A DNA stretch of 64,000 nucleotides. Origin: Mesorhizobium sp. CA8 (GTDB lineage: Bacteria > Pseudomonadota > Alphaproteobacteria > Rhizobiales > Rhizobiaceae). A model generated the notes under the pieces. That model was not told the origin of the DNA. It saw nothing but the letters and a program-made list of their open reading frames with translations, and searched no databases. Within the stretch, counting starts at the first letter, position 1. Each line of letters begins with the position of its first letter. Both the position numbers and the translations under genes were made by a program. This document shows, piece by piece, positions 41,617 to 50,235 of this stretch. The DNA lies in the NCBI RefSeq assembly GCF_020164955.1, contig NZ_JAIUHG010000023.1:1-64000 (forward strand), given 5' to 3'.

Positions 41617-44580
41617 ATGACCGACACCGTTGAAACGATCGACTATTCCAAAACGCTCTATTTGCCGCAGACGGATTTCCCCATGCGCGCCGGGCTGCCC
41701 GAGAAGGAACCAGGCCTGGTCAAGCGCTGGCAGGACATGGATCTTTACAAAAAGCTGCGCAAGGAGGCCGCCGGCCGACAGAAATTCGTGCTGCATGACG
41801 GTCCGCCCTACGCCAACGGCAACATCCATATCGGCCATGCGCTGAACAAGATCCTCAAGGATGTCATCAACCGCTCCTTCCAGATGCGCGGCTACGACGC
41901 CAACTACGTGCCGGGCTGGGACTGCCACGGCCTGCCGATCGAATGGAAGATCGAGGAGCAGTACCGCGCCAAGGGCAAGAACAAGGACGAGGTGCCGGTC
42001 AACGAGTTCCGCAAGGAATGCCGCGACTTCGCGGCTCATTGGATCAAGGTCCAGGGCGGCGAGTTCCAGCGCCTCGGCGTCATCGGCGATTTCGACAATC
42101 CCTATACGACCATGGCTTACCATGCCGAGTCGCGCATCGCCGGCGAGCTGTTGAAATTCGCCATGTCCGGCCAGCTCTACCGCGGTTCGAAGCCGGTGAT
42201 GTGGAGCGTGGTCGAGCGCACCGCGCTCGCCGAGGCCGAGGTCGAATATCAGGACTATGAGAGCGACACGGTCTGGGTGAAGTTTCCGGTCGCGAGCCTC
42301 GCCCAGCCGGTCGCCGGCGCCGCGCCGGCGCTGGATGGAACCGCGCTCGATCTGGTCGAGGCGCATGTCGTCATCTGGACGACCACGCCCTGGACCATCC
42401 CCGGCAACCGCGCCGTGAGCTATTCGCCGCGCATCGCCTATGGCGTTTATGAGGTGACGGCGGCCGAGAACGCCTTCGGCCCGCAGCCCGGCGAGAAGCT
42501 GATCTTTGCCGACGCCTTGGCCGAGGAATGCGCCGCCAAGGCCAAGGTCGCACTGAACCGGCTTCACAGCGTCTCGGCCGAACAGCTTGGGAAGCTTACG
42601 CTTTCGCATCCTTTCAAGGGGCTCGGCGGCGGTTATGAATTCCCGGTGCCGATGGTTGCGGGCGAGCATGTCACCGACGATGCCGGCACCGGCTTCGTGC
42701 ACACCGCGCCCGGCCATGGCCGCGAGGACTTCGATGCCTGGATGGAGGCGGCCGCTGACCTTCGGGCGCGCGGCCTCGACACCGCCATCCCCTTCACGGT
42801 GGACGATGCCGGCTTCTTCACTAAGGACGCGCCGGGCTTCGGCCCTGGGCGCGAGGGCGGTGCGGCGCGCGTCATCGACGACAACGGCAAGAAGGGCAAC
42901 GCCAACCAGGCGGTCATCGACGAGTTGATCAAGCGCAACGCGCTCTTCGCGCGCGGCCGGCTGAAGCACAGCTATCCGCACTCCTGGCGCTCCAAGAAGC
43001 CGGTCATCTTCCGCAACACGCCGCAATGGTTCGTCTATATGGACAAGGACCTGGGCGACGGCACGACGCTGCGCAGCCGCGCGCTGAAGGCAATCGACGA
43101 CACGCGCTTCGTGCCGGCGGCGGGCCAGAACCGCATCCGCGCCATGATCGAGGAGCGCCCAGACTGGGTGCTGTCGCGCCAGCGCGCCTGGGGCGTGCCG
43201 ATCGCGGTCTTCGCCGACGAGGACGGCAATGTGCTCAAGGACGAGGCCGTCAACCGGCGCATCATGGACGCTTTCGAGAAGGAAGGCGCCGACGCCTGGT
43301 TCGCCGAGGGCGCCAAGGCGCGCTTCCTCGGCAATCACGATGCCTCGAAATGGCACCAGGTGATGGACATCCTCGACGTCTGGTTCGATTCTGGCTCGAC
43401 GCATGTCTTCACGCTGGAAGACCGTCCGGACCTCAAATGGCCGGCCGACGTCTATCTCGAAGGCTCGGACCAGCATCGCGGCTGGTTCCATTCCTCGCTG
43501 CTCGAAAGCTGCGGCACCAGGGGCAGGGCGCCTTACGACACGGTCATCACCCATGGCTTCACCATGGACGAGGAAGGCCGCAAGATGTCGAAGTCGCTCG
43601 GCAACACCGTCGTGCCGCAGGATGTCATCAAGCAGTCCGGCGCCGATATTCTGCGGCTCTGGGTGGTGACGACCGACTATTGGGAGGACCAGCGCCTCGG
43701 CAAGAACGTGCTGCAGACCAATATCGACGCCTACCGCAAGCTCAGGAACACGATCCGCTGGATGCTGGGCACGCTTGCCCATGACGACGGCCAGGATGTG
43801 CCGGTCGAGGCCATGCCGGAACTGGAGCGGCTGATGCTGCACCGGCTGTCGGAGCTGGACGAGGTGGTGCGCCAGGGTTACGACGCGTTCGAGTTCAAGC
43901 GCATCACCCGCACGCTGCTCGACTTCATGGTGGTGGAGCTTTCGGCATTCTATTTCGACATCCGCAAGGACGCGCTTTACTGCGACGGCCCGTCGAGCCT
44001 GCGCCGCAGGGCGGCCGTGCAGGTGGTGCGCCATCTCTTCGAATGCCTGGTGAAATGGCTGGCGCCGATGCTGCCCTTCACCACCGAGGAAGCCTGGCTC
44101 GACCGCCATCCGGAAGCCGCCTCGGTGCATCTCGATCAGTTCCCGGCGATCCCGCAGAACTGGCGCGACGAGGCGCTGGCCGAGAAATGGCGCAAGGTGA
44201 GACAGGTGCGCCGCGTCGTCACCGGCGCGCTGGAGATCGCGCGCGCTGAGAAGCTGATCGGTTCTTCGCTCGAGGCCGTGCCGGTGGTCACCATCGACGA
44301 CGCCGCGCTGGAGGCGGCGATCGCCGATGTCGACATGGCCGAGATGGCGATCACCAGCGAACTCGTCATCAGTCGCGGCAAGGCGCCGGGAGGCGCCTTC
44401 ACGCTCGACGACGTCAAGGGCGTGGCGGTGGTGGTGGAGAAAGCCGAGGATCGCGGTCTGGTCAAATGCGCGCGCTCCTGGCGCTACACCGCCGATGTCG
44501 GCCAGGACCCGGAATTCCCGGACGTTTCGGCCCGCGATGCGGCCGTGCTGCACGAGCTGAAGGGGCTTGGGCGGGTTTAG
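41617..44580 (+). CDS. ileS: Isoleucyl-tRNA synthetase
   Basis: A 987-residue class I aminoacyl-tRNA synthetase that charges tRNA-Ile. HIGH is at 71-74 (HIGHALNKIL), the editing CP1 domain spans about 200-430 with TTTPWTIPGNRA, and KMSKS is at 656-660. The anticodon-binding domain follows. The C-terminal zinc finger is degraded: the region ARSWRYTADVGQD lacks the paired Cys of the E. coli enzyme (only one Cys remains), as in some alphaproteobacterial IleS. ATG 41617 gives the family N-terminus. A possible leader peptide and a palindrome precede it. Confidence 0.98.
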   Translation: MTDTVETIDYSKTLYLPQTDFPMRAGLPEKEPGLVKRWQDMDLYKKLRKEAAGRQKFVLHDGPPYANGNIHIGHALNKILKDVINRSFQMRGYDANYVPGWDCHGLPIEWKIEEQYRAKGKNKDEVPVNEFRKECRDFAAHWIKVQGGEFQRLGVIGDFDNPYTTMAYHAESRIAGELLKFAMSGQLYRGSKPVMWSVVERTALAEAEVEYQDYESDTVWVKFPVASLAQPVAGAAPALDGTALDLVEAHVVIWTTTPWTIPGNRAVSYSPRIAYGVYEVTAAENAFGPQPGEKLIFADALAEECAAKAKVALNRLHSVSAEQLGKLTLSHPFKGLGGGYEFPVPMVAGEHVTDDAGTGFVHTAPGHGREDFDAWMEAAADLRARGLDTAIPFTVDDAGFFTKDAPGFGPGREGGAARVIDDNGKKGNANQAVIDELIKRNALFARGRLKHSYPHSWRSKKPVIFRNTPQWFVYMDKDLGDGTTLRSRALKAIDDTRFVPAAGQNRIRAMIEERPDWVLSRQRAWGVPIAVFADEDGNVLKDEAVNRRIMDAFEKEGADAWFAEGAKARFLGNHDASKWHQVMDILDVWFDSGSTHVFTLEDRPDLKWPADVYLEGSDQHRGWFHSSLLESCGTRGRAPYDTVITHGFTMDEEGRKMSKSLGNTVVPQDVIKQSGADILRLWVVTTDYWEDQRLGKNVLQTNIDAYRKLRNTIRWMLGTLAHDDGQDVPVEAMPELERLMLHRLSELDEVVRQGYDAFEFKRITRTLLDFMVVELSAFYFDIRKDALYCDGPSSLRRRAAVQVVRHLFECLVKWLAPMLPFTTEEAWLDRHPEAASVHLDQFPAIPQNWRDEALAEKWRKVRQVRRVVTGALEIARAEKLIGSSLEAVPVVTIDDAALEAAIADVDMAEMAITSELVISRGKAPGGAFTLDDVKGVAVVVEKAEDRGLVKCARSWRYTADVGQDPEFPDVSARDAAVLHELKGLGRV

Positions 44581-44601
44581 CGCATGTCGCCCAAAGCATG
44601 C

Positions 44602-44620
44602 GCTCGGGCTTGTCCCGAGC
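44602..44620. repeat. Hairpin and rhizobial palindrome downstream of ileS
   Basis: GCTCGGG (44602-44608), CTTGT, CCCGAGC (44614-44620) lies just after the ileS stop, inside a mosaic beginning GCATGTCGCCCAAAG and ending CAGCGGTTTTGGGAT, both typical of rhizobial palindromic repeats. It may end the ileS transcript. The rest of 44621-44829 holds nothing else clear. Confidence 0.5.
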
Positions 44621-44829
44621 GTGCGCAGCGGTTTTGGGATCCAGTGCAAAAGTACCACGCCGGGCGGCCAATCGCCGCCCGCGCGTTGCCCTTAATAAGT
44701 GGTTGAGGTAAACACGCGACAATCCGGCAGACAAATTGTCGCCGGAATTCCGTCGCAAGTGCGGGGAACAAGGGGACCGTGCCGTTGGCCGGTGGCGACC
44801 GAAAGGCTGTTAGAGTGGGACTTTTTGGC

Positions 44830-45504
44830 ATGACCGACAGAACGTTTGCGCGCGCCGCGCTGATGGCGCCGCTTGTGGTATCGGCCATCGCAATGTCCGG
44901 CTGCGTGAGCTCGCCCACCTACGGGACCGGCAAGACCGCGGCCGCGCAGCTGTTCGACGATGTTTCCGGCGCTGCCGCGATCACGCCGAAGCGTCGCGAT
45001 CCGATCGACTACAAGCCGCGTCCTGAACTGGTGAAGCCAGCTCCTGGGCAGAAGGAAAGCCTGCCGGCGCCGCAGCAGAGCATCCAGACGGCGAGCGCCG
45101 ACTGGCCCGAATCGCCGGAGGCGCGCCGCGCCCGCATCCGCGCCGACGCAACCGCGCATCAGAACGATCCGAATTACCAGCCTGAAGCGGCCGAGGACGT
45201 GCAGACTGATCCCGAAGCGGTGAAGAAGGCGATGGCGGAGTCGGGTTCCAGCCATCCGCCGCGCTGGTCGCCGGACGATTCCAGCGCCACGCGCCGCGCC
45301 GAGGTTCAGCGCCGGCTCGCCGAACAGAAGCAGGGCGATCCGACCACTCGCAAATATCTGAGCGAGCCGCCGCTTGCTTATCGCCAGGCGGCCGCCACCG
45401 CGCCGCAAAACGAGCTCGGCGAAGACGAGTACAAGAAGGAGCGCCGTCTCAAGGCGCAGGCCGAAGGCAAGAAGGGCGGCTGGTTCGACTGGCTCGGCCT
45501 GTGA
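44830..45504 (+). CDS. Putative lipoprotein, proline/charge-rich, unknown function
   Basis: A 224-residue exported protein. The signal peptide ends in the lipobox AMSGC, with acylation at Cys25. The mature part is low in hydrophobic residues and rich in Pro, Glu, Arg and Lys (for example EARRARIRADATAHQ and RRAEVQRRLAEQKQ), so it is probably mostly disordered or coiled, ending in GGWFDWLGL. ATG 44830 is chosen for the signal peptide; an upstream frame from 44779 is open. Proteins of this type are conserved next to ileS in related rhizobia as I recall. No function is known. Confidence 0.85.
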   Translation: MTDRTFARAALMAPLVVSAIAMSGCVSSPTYGTGKTAAAQLFDDVSGAAAITPKRRDPIDYKPRPELVKPAPGQKESLPAPQQSIQTASADWPESPEARRARIRADATAHQNDPNYQPEAAEDVQTDPEAVKKAMAESGSSHPPRWSPDDSSATRRAEVQRRLAEQKQGDPTTRKYLSEPPLAYRQAAATAPQNELGEDEYKKERRLKAQAEGKKGGWFDWLGL

Positions 45505-45509
45505 AATAT

Positions 45510-45562
45510 TCAGTAGTCGGTAGTCGGTAGTCACCTGCTTCACTACTCACTAACCACTACTC
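45510..45562. repeat. TAGTCGG mini-repeat forming a hairpin between convergent genes
   Basis: AGTAGTCGGTAGTCGGTAGT on the left and ACTACTCACTAACCACTACT on the right can form an imperfect stem. It fills the 61-bp space between the lipoprotein and tadA stops, so a bidirectional terminator role is plausible. Confidence 0.5.
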
Positions 45563-45565
45563 AGT

Positions 45566-46021
45566 TCACCCGTCATTCCGTTTCTCGCGGAAGAAATCCT
45601 TGAGGATGAGGGCGGCGTCGCTCTCGCCCATTCCCGGATAGATGTCCGGCGTGTGGTGGCAGGTGGGCGAAGCGAAGAAGCGCACGCCGTTGATCACCGC
45701 GCCCCCTTTCTCGTCGGCGGCGCCGAAATAGAGCCGCCGCAGGCGGGCGAAGGAGATCGCGCCGGCGCACATCGCGCAAGGCTCCAGCGTCACATAGAGG
45801 TCGTGGCCGGTGAGGCGTTCGCTGGCAAGCTTCCGGCAGGCCTCACGGATCGCCAGCATCTCGGCATGCGCGGTCGGGTCCGAGAGTTCGCGCGTGCGGT
45901 TGCCGGCTTTCGCGATCACCGTGCTGCCATTGGCGATCACGGCGCCGACCGGGACTTCGCCGCGGCCGGCGGCCGCCACAGCCTCTTCAAGCGCCAGGGC
46001 CATGAAATCCGGTCGTTTCAC
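45566..46021 (-). CDS. tadA: tRNA-specific adenosine deaminase
   Basis: A 151-residue zinc deaminase that converts A34 of tRNA-Arg(ACG) to inosine. The HAE motif (THAEMLAI) provides zinc His and catalytic Glu, and PCAMCAGAI provides the two zinc Cys. The C-terminal DFFREKRN is typical. I use GTG at 46021, with GGAG 5 bp upstream, giving MKRPDFMALAL; a longer frame to 46051 and a shorter ATG at 46003 are possible. It is divergent from the RluB-type gene, as in many alphaproteobacteria. Confidence 0.95.
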   Translation of the reverse strand: MKRPDFMALALEEAVAAAGRGEVPVGAVIANGSTVIAKAGNRTRELSDPTAHAEMLAIREACRKLASERLTGHDLYVTLEPCAMCAGAISFARLRRLYFGAADEKGGAVINGVRFFASPTCHHTPDIYPGMGESDAALILKDFFREKRNDG

Positions 46022-46202
46022 GCGGTCTCCATTCCGATTACTTCTCGCCACCCGAGAGTGATCCTGTTATCTAGCGCGAGACCCTGAAAACCGGAATCGG
46101 TTTTTGCCGCGCGGCTGGATGCGCAAAATCAAGAATGACACTGCCTGCGTTGGGCGTCCGCAAGGGCGCGCGGCGTCGTAGCAGGCGAAGACGAGCAAAG
46201 TA

Positions 46203-48212
46203 ATGAACGACGACAAGAAATCTCCACGCGGGCCGCGCAAAGGCGGCTCGAAACCGGCGGGCCAGCGAGGCCGCGGCGGCAAGCCGGGCTTCGGTCCCAA
46301 GAAACCGTTCGTGAAGCGCGAGCGCCCTATGGCCGCCGAAGGCGAGCGCCGCGATGCCGATGGCCAACGCCGCGATGTCGACGACGGACGCCGCGACTTC
46401 AAGCACAGCCACAAGCCGCGCGAAGCGGGCGAGGGCGCCGAACGCGGCGAAAGGCCTTTCCGCAAAGGCCCGCGCCCGGAAGGCAAGCCGTTCGAGAAGC
46501 GCGAGGGCCGCAAGCCCTACGCACCGCGCGGCGACCGGCCGGCGGCTGCCGAAGGCGAGCGCACGGCCCGCGATTTCAAGCGCAGCCACAAGCCGCGTGA
46601 AATGGGTGAAGGCGGGGAGCGTGGCGACAGGCCGTTCCGCAAAGGTCCGCCGCGCGACGGCAAACCCTTCGAGAAGGACCGCAAGCCTTACACTCCGCGT
46701 GGCGAGCGGCCGATGGCCGCCGACGGCGAGCGGGGAGAAAGACGTTTCGACCGTCCCAAGCGCGAATTCGGCGATCGCCCGGCACGCGATTTCGCCGACC
46801 GGCCGAAGCGCGACTTCAGTGATCACTCGGCACGCGACGGCACCGCAAGAAGACCGGAAGGCGGCTTCAAGCCGCGGTCGCGTCCCTCGGAAGCCGCGCC
46901 GGAAAATGGCGAGCGCATCGCCAAGCGGCTGGCGCGCGCCGGCATCGCCTCGCGCCGCGACGCCGAAGAGCTGATCGCCGCCGGCCGCGTCAAGGTGAAC
47001 GGCAAGGTGCTGGACTCGCCGGCTTTCAATGTCGGCGCCAACGACGTCATCCATCTCGACGGCACCGAGATCCCGCCGATCGAGCGCACGCGTCTCTTCC
47101 TGTTCCACAAGCCAGCGGGCGTCGTCACCACCAACCGCGATCCGGAGGGCCGCAAGACCGTCTTCGACGTGCTGCCGTCCGACCTGCCGCGGCTTATGAC
47201 GATCGGCCGGCTCGACATCAACACCGAGGGCCTTTTGCTGCTCACCAATGACGGCGGGCTGTCGCGCGTGCTCGAATTGCCGGCCACCGGCTGGCTGCGG
47301 CGCTATCGTGCGCGCGTCCATGGCAAGGTCGAGGAGAGCGCGCTCGCCGGCCTGCGCGAAGGCATCGCCGTCGACGGCGTCTTCTACGGTTCCATCGAAG
47401 CCTCGCTCGACCGCGAGCAGGGCACCAATGCCTGGCTGACCATCGGGCTCCGCGAAGGCAAGAACCGCGAGGTGAAGAACATCCTCGGCGCGCTCGGCCT
47501 CGATGTGACACGGCTGATCCGCATCTCCTACGGGCCGTTCCAGCTCGAGGATCTGCCGGAGGGCCATGTGCTCGAGATCAAGGGCCGCGTGCTGCGTGAA
47601 CAGCTCGGCGAGCGGCTGATCGAGGAATCCGGCGCCAATTTCGATGCCGAGATCCAAAAGCCGTTCTCCAACAAGCCGGTGCGCGGCGGCGGGCCTCGCC
47701 GTGAAGAGCCCGACCGGCCGAAATTCACACGCGACGGCGACCACCGGCCGATCGGCGAGGGCGGGCTGATCAAGGCGCGTAAGCGCCGCGAAGGCAGCCG
47801 CGACGAGGCGCTGAGCAAGCTCTCGACGAAACCGGACCGGGCGTTTGGCGAGCGCGGCGCGCAGTCTGACCGCGGCGGTTTCGGCGACAGGCCTCGCGGT
47901 GGGTTCGGCGACAAGCCCCGCTTCGGCGGCAAGAAATCCGAGCGCGAGCAGCGGCCGATCGAACCGCCGGGCCAGCGCAAGGCCAATGTCTGGATGGCGC
48001 CGGGCGCCAGGCCGATCGGCAAGGGCAGGGCGGAAGCCGATGCCGCTAAAGCCGCCGAGGCCAAGGCGCGCAAGGCGTCGTTCAAACCGGGCGGCAAGGG
48101 CAAGCCGGGCGCAAAGCCGTTCGGCAAGCCCCGCGGCGAGCGGCCTGAAGGCGATGGCGGCGACAGGCCGCGCGGTCCGAAGAGGGGCGGCGATGCGGAT
48201 CGTCGGCGGTGA
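46203..48212 (+). CDS. rluB: RluB-type 23S rRNA pseudouridine synthase with long disordered ends
   Basis: A 669-residue RsuA/RluB-family enzyme. The core (about 235-480) has an S4 RNA-binding domain (RLARAGIASRRDAEELIAAG) and the synthase domain with catalytic Asp near 337 in GRLDINTEGLLLL, followed by GTNAWLTIGLREGKNREVKN. About 235 N-terminal and 180 C-terminal residues are very rich in Arg, Gly, Lys and Pro, with repeated RPFRKGP and PKR units, resembling RNA-binding disordered tails. Such extensions are common in this gene in Mesorhizobium-type bacteria. It overlaps rsmD by 20 bp. Confidence 0.92.
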   Translation: MNDDKKSPRGPRKGGSKPAGQRGRGGKPGFGPKKPFVKRERPMAAEGERRDADGQRRDVDDGRRDFKHSHKPREAGEGAERGERPFRKGPRPEGKPFEKREGRKPYAPRGDRPAAAEGERTARDFKRSHKPREMGEGGERGDRPFRKGPPRDGKPFEKDRKPYTPRGERPMAADGERGERRFDRPKREFGDRPARDFADRPKRDFSDHSARDGTARRPEGGFKPRSRPSEAAPENGERIAKRLARAGIASRRDAEELIAAGRVKVNGKVLDSPAFNVGANDVIHLDGTEIPPIERTRLFLFHKPAGVVTTNRDPEGRKTVFDVLPSDLPRLMTIGRLDINTEGLLLLTNDGGLSRVLELPATGWLRRYRARVHGKVEESALAGLREGIAVDGVFYGSIEASLDREQGTNAWLTIGLREGKNREVKNILGALGLDVTRLIRISYGPFQLEDLPEGHVLEIKGRVLREQLGERLIEESGANFDAEIQKPFSNKPVRGGGPRREEPDRPKFTRDGDHRPIGEGGLIKARKRREGSRDEALSKLSTKPDRAFGERGAQSDRGGFGDRPRGGFGDKPRFGGKKSEREQRPIEPPGQRKANVWMAPGARPIGKGRAEADAAKAAEAKARKASFKPGGKGKPGAKPFGKPRGERPEGDGGDRPRGPKRGGDADRRR

Positions 48213-48747
48213 GTTCCGCGGGCGTCCGCTGGCGACACCGAAAAGCAATGCCATCCGCCCGACCACCGACCGCACCCGCGAGGCGGTGTTCAACGTCCTG
48301 GCGCATCGCTACGCGGAAAGGCTCGAAGGCGGCCGCGTGCTCGATCTCTTCGCCGGCACCGGCGCGCTCGGGCTTGAGGCGCTGTCGCGCGGCGCCTCCT
48401 ACTGCGTCTTCATCGAGGAATCGACGGAAGGGCGAGGCCTGATCCGCGAAAACGTCGAGGCCTATGGGCTCACCGGTCGCACCAAGATCTTCCGCCGCGA
48501 CGCCACGCATCTCGGCGAAGCCGGCACGATCTCGCCCTTCGGGCTGGTTTTTGCCGATCCGCCCTATGGCAAGGGGCTCGGCGAGCGCGCGCTGCGCTCG
48601 GCCAAGGCCGGCGGCTGGCTTCTGCCTGGCGCGCTCTGCGTCATCGAGGAGGCGGCCTCGGCGCCATTCGAACCGGGCGCCGGTTTTTCGGTGATGGATG
48701 AGCGCAATTACGGCGAAACGGTTATTCGGTTTATCGTCGTTGGCTGA
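48193..48747 (+). CDS. rsmD: 16S rRNA (guanine966-N2)-methyltransferase
   Basis: A 184-residue SAM-dependent methyltransferase for G966 of 16S rRNA. The N-terminal MRIVGGEFRGRPLATP, the SAM motif LDLFAGTGALGLEALSRG and the catalytic VFADPPYGKG (DPPY) are all present at canonical length. ATG 48193 lies inside the 3' end of the RluB-type gene (20-bp overlap), with GAGGGG upstream, so translation is probably coupled. A hairpin CTTCCTCTTCTCCC/GGGGAAGAAGG follows the stop at about 48756-48783. Confidence 0.96.
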   Translation: MRIVGGEFRGRPLATPKSNAIRPTTDRTREAVFNVLAHRYAERLEGGRVLDLFAGTGALGLEALSRGASYCVFIEESTEGRGLIRENVEAYGLTGRTKIFRRDATHLGEAGTISPFGLVFADPPYGKGLGERALRSAKAGGWLLPGALCVIEEAASAPFEPGAGFSVMDERNYGETVIRFIVVG

Positions 48748-48876
48748 GCCTGATGCTTCCTCTTCTCCCGCAGGGGAAGAAGGAAAAGGCGCAAGCGCCT
48801 CGAAAATGCCGAACAATTCGCTTTGCCTCGCCGGCGAACCTTGCCTATCGTCGCGCAACCGGAACCGGAGACCTTG

Positions 48877-50235
48877 ATGACACCAACGGGGATTGGGTTG
48901 CGCGCCGCGCTTCTTGTCGGCACGGTTGCGCTCGCCTCGGTTCCGGCCCGCGCGGCCGATGACGGCGCGGTCAAGGATTTCCTGCTCGACAACGGCATGG
49001 AAGTGGTCGTCATTTCGGACCACCGCGCCCCGATCGTCACGCACATGGTCTGGTACAAGATCGGCAGCGCCGACGAGCCGCCCGGCAAATCCGGCATCGC
49101 GCATTTCTTCGAGCACTTGATGTTCAAGGCCACGACCAATCACGCCGCCGGTGAGTTCGACCGTGCCGTCGCCGAGATCGGCGGCTCAAACAATGCCTTC
49201 ACCTCCTATGATTACACCGCCTTCCACGAGACGGTGCCGCCTTCCGCGCTCGAAGAGATGATGGGCTTCGAGGCCGATCGCATGCGCAACCTCATCCTGA
49301 CCGACGATGTCATCAAGACCGAACGCGACGTCATCCTCGAGGAGCGCCGCTCGCGTATCGACGGCAATCCGCAGGCGGTGCTCGACGAGGAGGTCGATGC
49401 GGCGCTCTGGCAGAACCAGCCATACCGCATTCCGGTCATTGGCTGGATGCAGGAGATGGAGCAGTTGAACCGCCCGGACGCGAAAGCCTTCTACGACGCC
49501 TACTATCGGCCGAACAACGCCGTGCTGGTGGTGGTGGGCGACGTCGATCCCGACGCGGTGAAGGCGATGGCCGAAAGGACCTATGGCAAGGTCGCCCGCG
49601 GCCAGGACCTGCGGCCGCGCATCCGTCCCGTCGAGCCCGAGCAGAACACGAAGCGCACGGTGACGCTCACCGACGCGCGCGTCTCGGTGCCGAGCTTTTC
49701 GACGCAATGGGTGGTGCCATCCTATCATACGGCCAAGCCCGGCGAAGCCGAGGCGCTCGACCTGCTTGCCGAAATCCTCGGCGGCGACAACCGCAGCAGG
49801 TTGTACCAGCAGCTCGTCGTCAAGCAGGGTATCGCTTCCGAGGCGGGCGCCTACTTCCAGGGCACAATGCTCGACGCCACCAACTTCACCGTCTATGGCG
49901 CCCCGCGCGGCGACGCCAAGCTTGTCGATATCGAGGCGGCGGTCGATGCCGAGATCGCCCGCATCGTCAAGGACGGCGTGAGCGACGATGAGCTGGAGCG
50001 GGCCAAGACCCGCTATGTGCGCTCCATGATCTTTGCGCGCGACAAGCAGGAGGACATGGCCAACATGTACGGCTCGACGCTTGCCACGGGCGGCAATGTC
50101 AAGGACGTCCAGGAATGGCCCGACCGCATCCGCAAGGTAACCGCCGCTGAGGTCAAGGCGGTCGCCGCCCGCTATCTGGTGCTCGATCGCTCCACCAGCG
50201 GCTATCTCTTGCCGCAGCAGCAGGCGGGGAATTGA
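48877..50235 (+). CDS. M16 family zinc peptidase, catalytic subunit
   Basis: A 452-residue secreted or periplasmic pitrilysin-family peptidase. The signal peptide (LRAALLVGTVALASVPARA) is cleaved near residue 27. The inverted zinc motif HFFEH is at 76-80 and the third ligand Glu lies in IKTERDVILEE near 155. The C-terminal inactive half has the RSRLYQQLV motif. ATG 48877 has GGAG upstream; the frame is open to 48823. It overlaps the second M16 gene (TGATG), matching the well-known catalytic/non-catalytic M16 pairs of Proteobacteria. Confidence 0.94.
   Translation: MTPTGIGLRAALLVGTVALASVPARAADDGAVKDFLLDNGMEVVVISDHRAPIVTHMVWYKIGSADEPPGKSGIAHFFEHLMFKATTNHAAGEFDRAVAEIGGSNNAFTSYDYTAFHETVPPSALEEMMGFEADRMRNLILTDDVIKTERDVILEERRSRIDGNPQAVLDEEVDAALWQNQPYRIPVIGWMQEMEQLNRPDAKAFYDAYYRPNNAVLVVVGDVDPDAVKAMAERTYGKVARGQDLRPRIRPVEPEQNTKRTVTLTDARVSVPSFSTQWVVPSYHTAKPGEAEALDLLAEILGGDNRSRLYQQLVVKQGIASEAGAYFQGTMLDATNFTVYGAPRGDAKLVDIEAAVDAEIARIVKDGVSDDELERAKTRYVRSMIFARDKQEDMANMYGSTLATGGNVKDVQEWPDRIRKVTAAEVKAVAARYLVLDRSTSGYLLPQQQAGN

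Noticed and set aside
41614..44658. 1014-residue open frame antisense to ileS
   Set aside because: The sense strand encodes a complete IleS with HIGH and KMSKS motifs. Long antisense frames are expected in GC-rich DNA with strong codon bias.
46071..48293. 740-residue open frame antisense to the RluB-type gene
   Set aside because: Arg/Ala-rich shadow of the disordered Arg/Gly tails; sense strand has the S4 and synthase domains.
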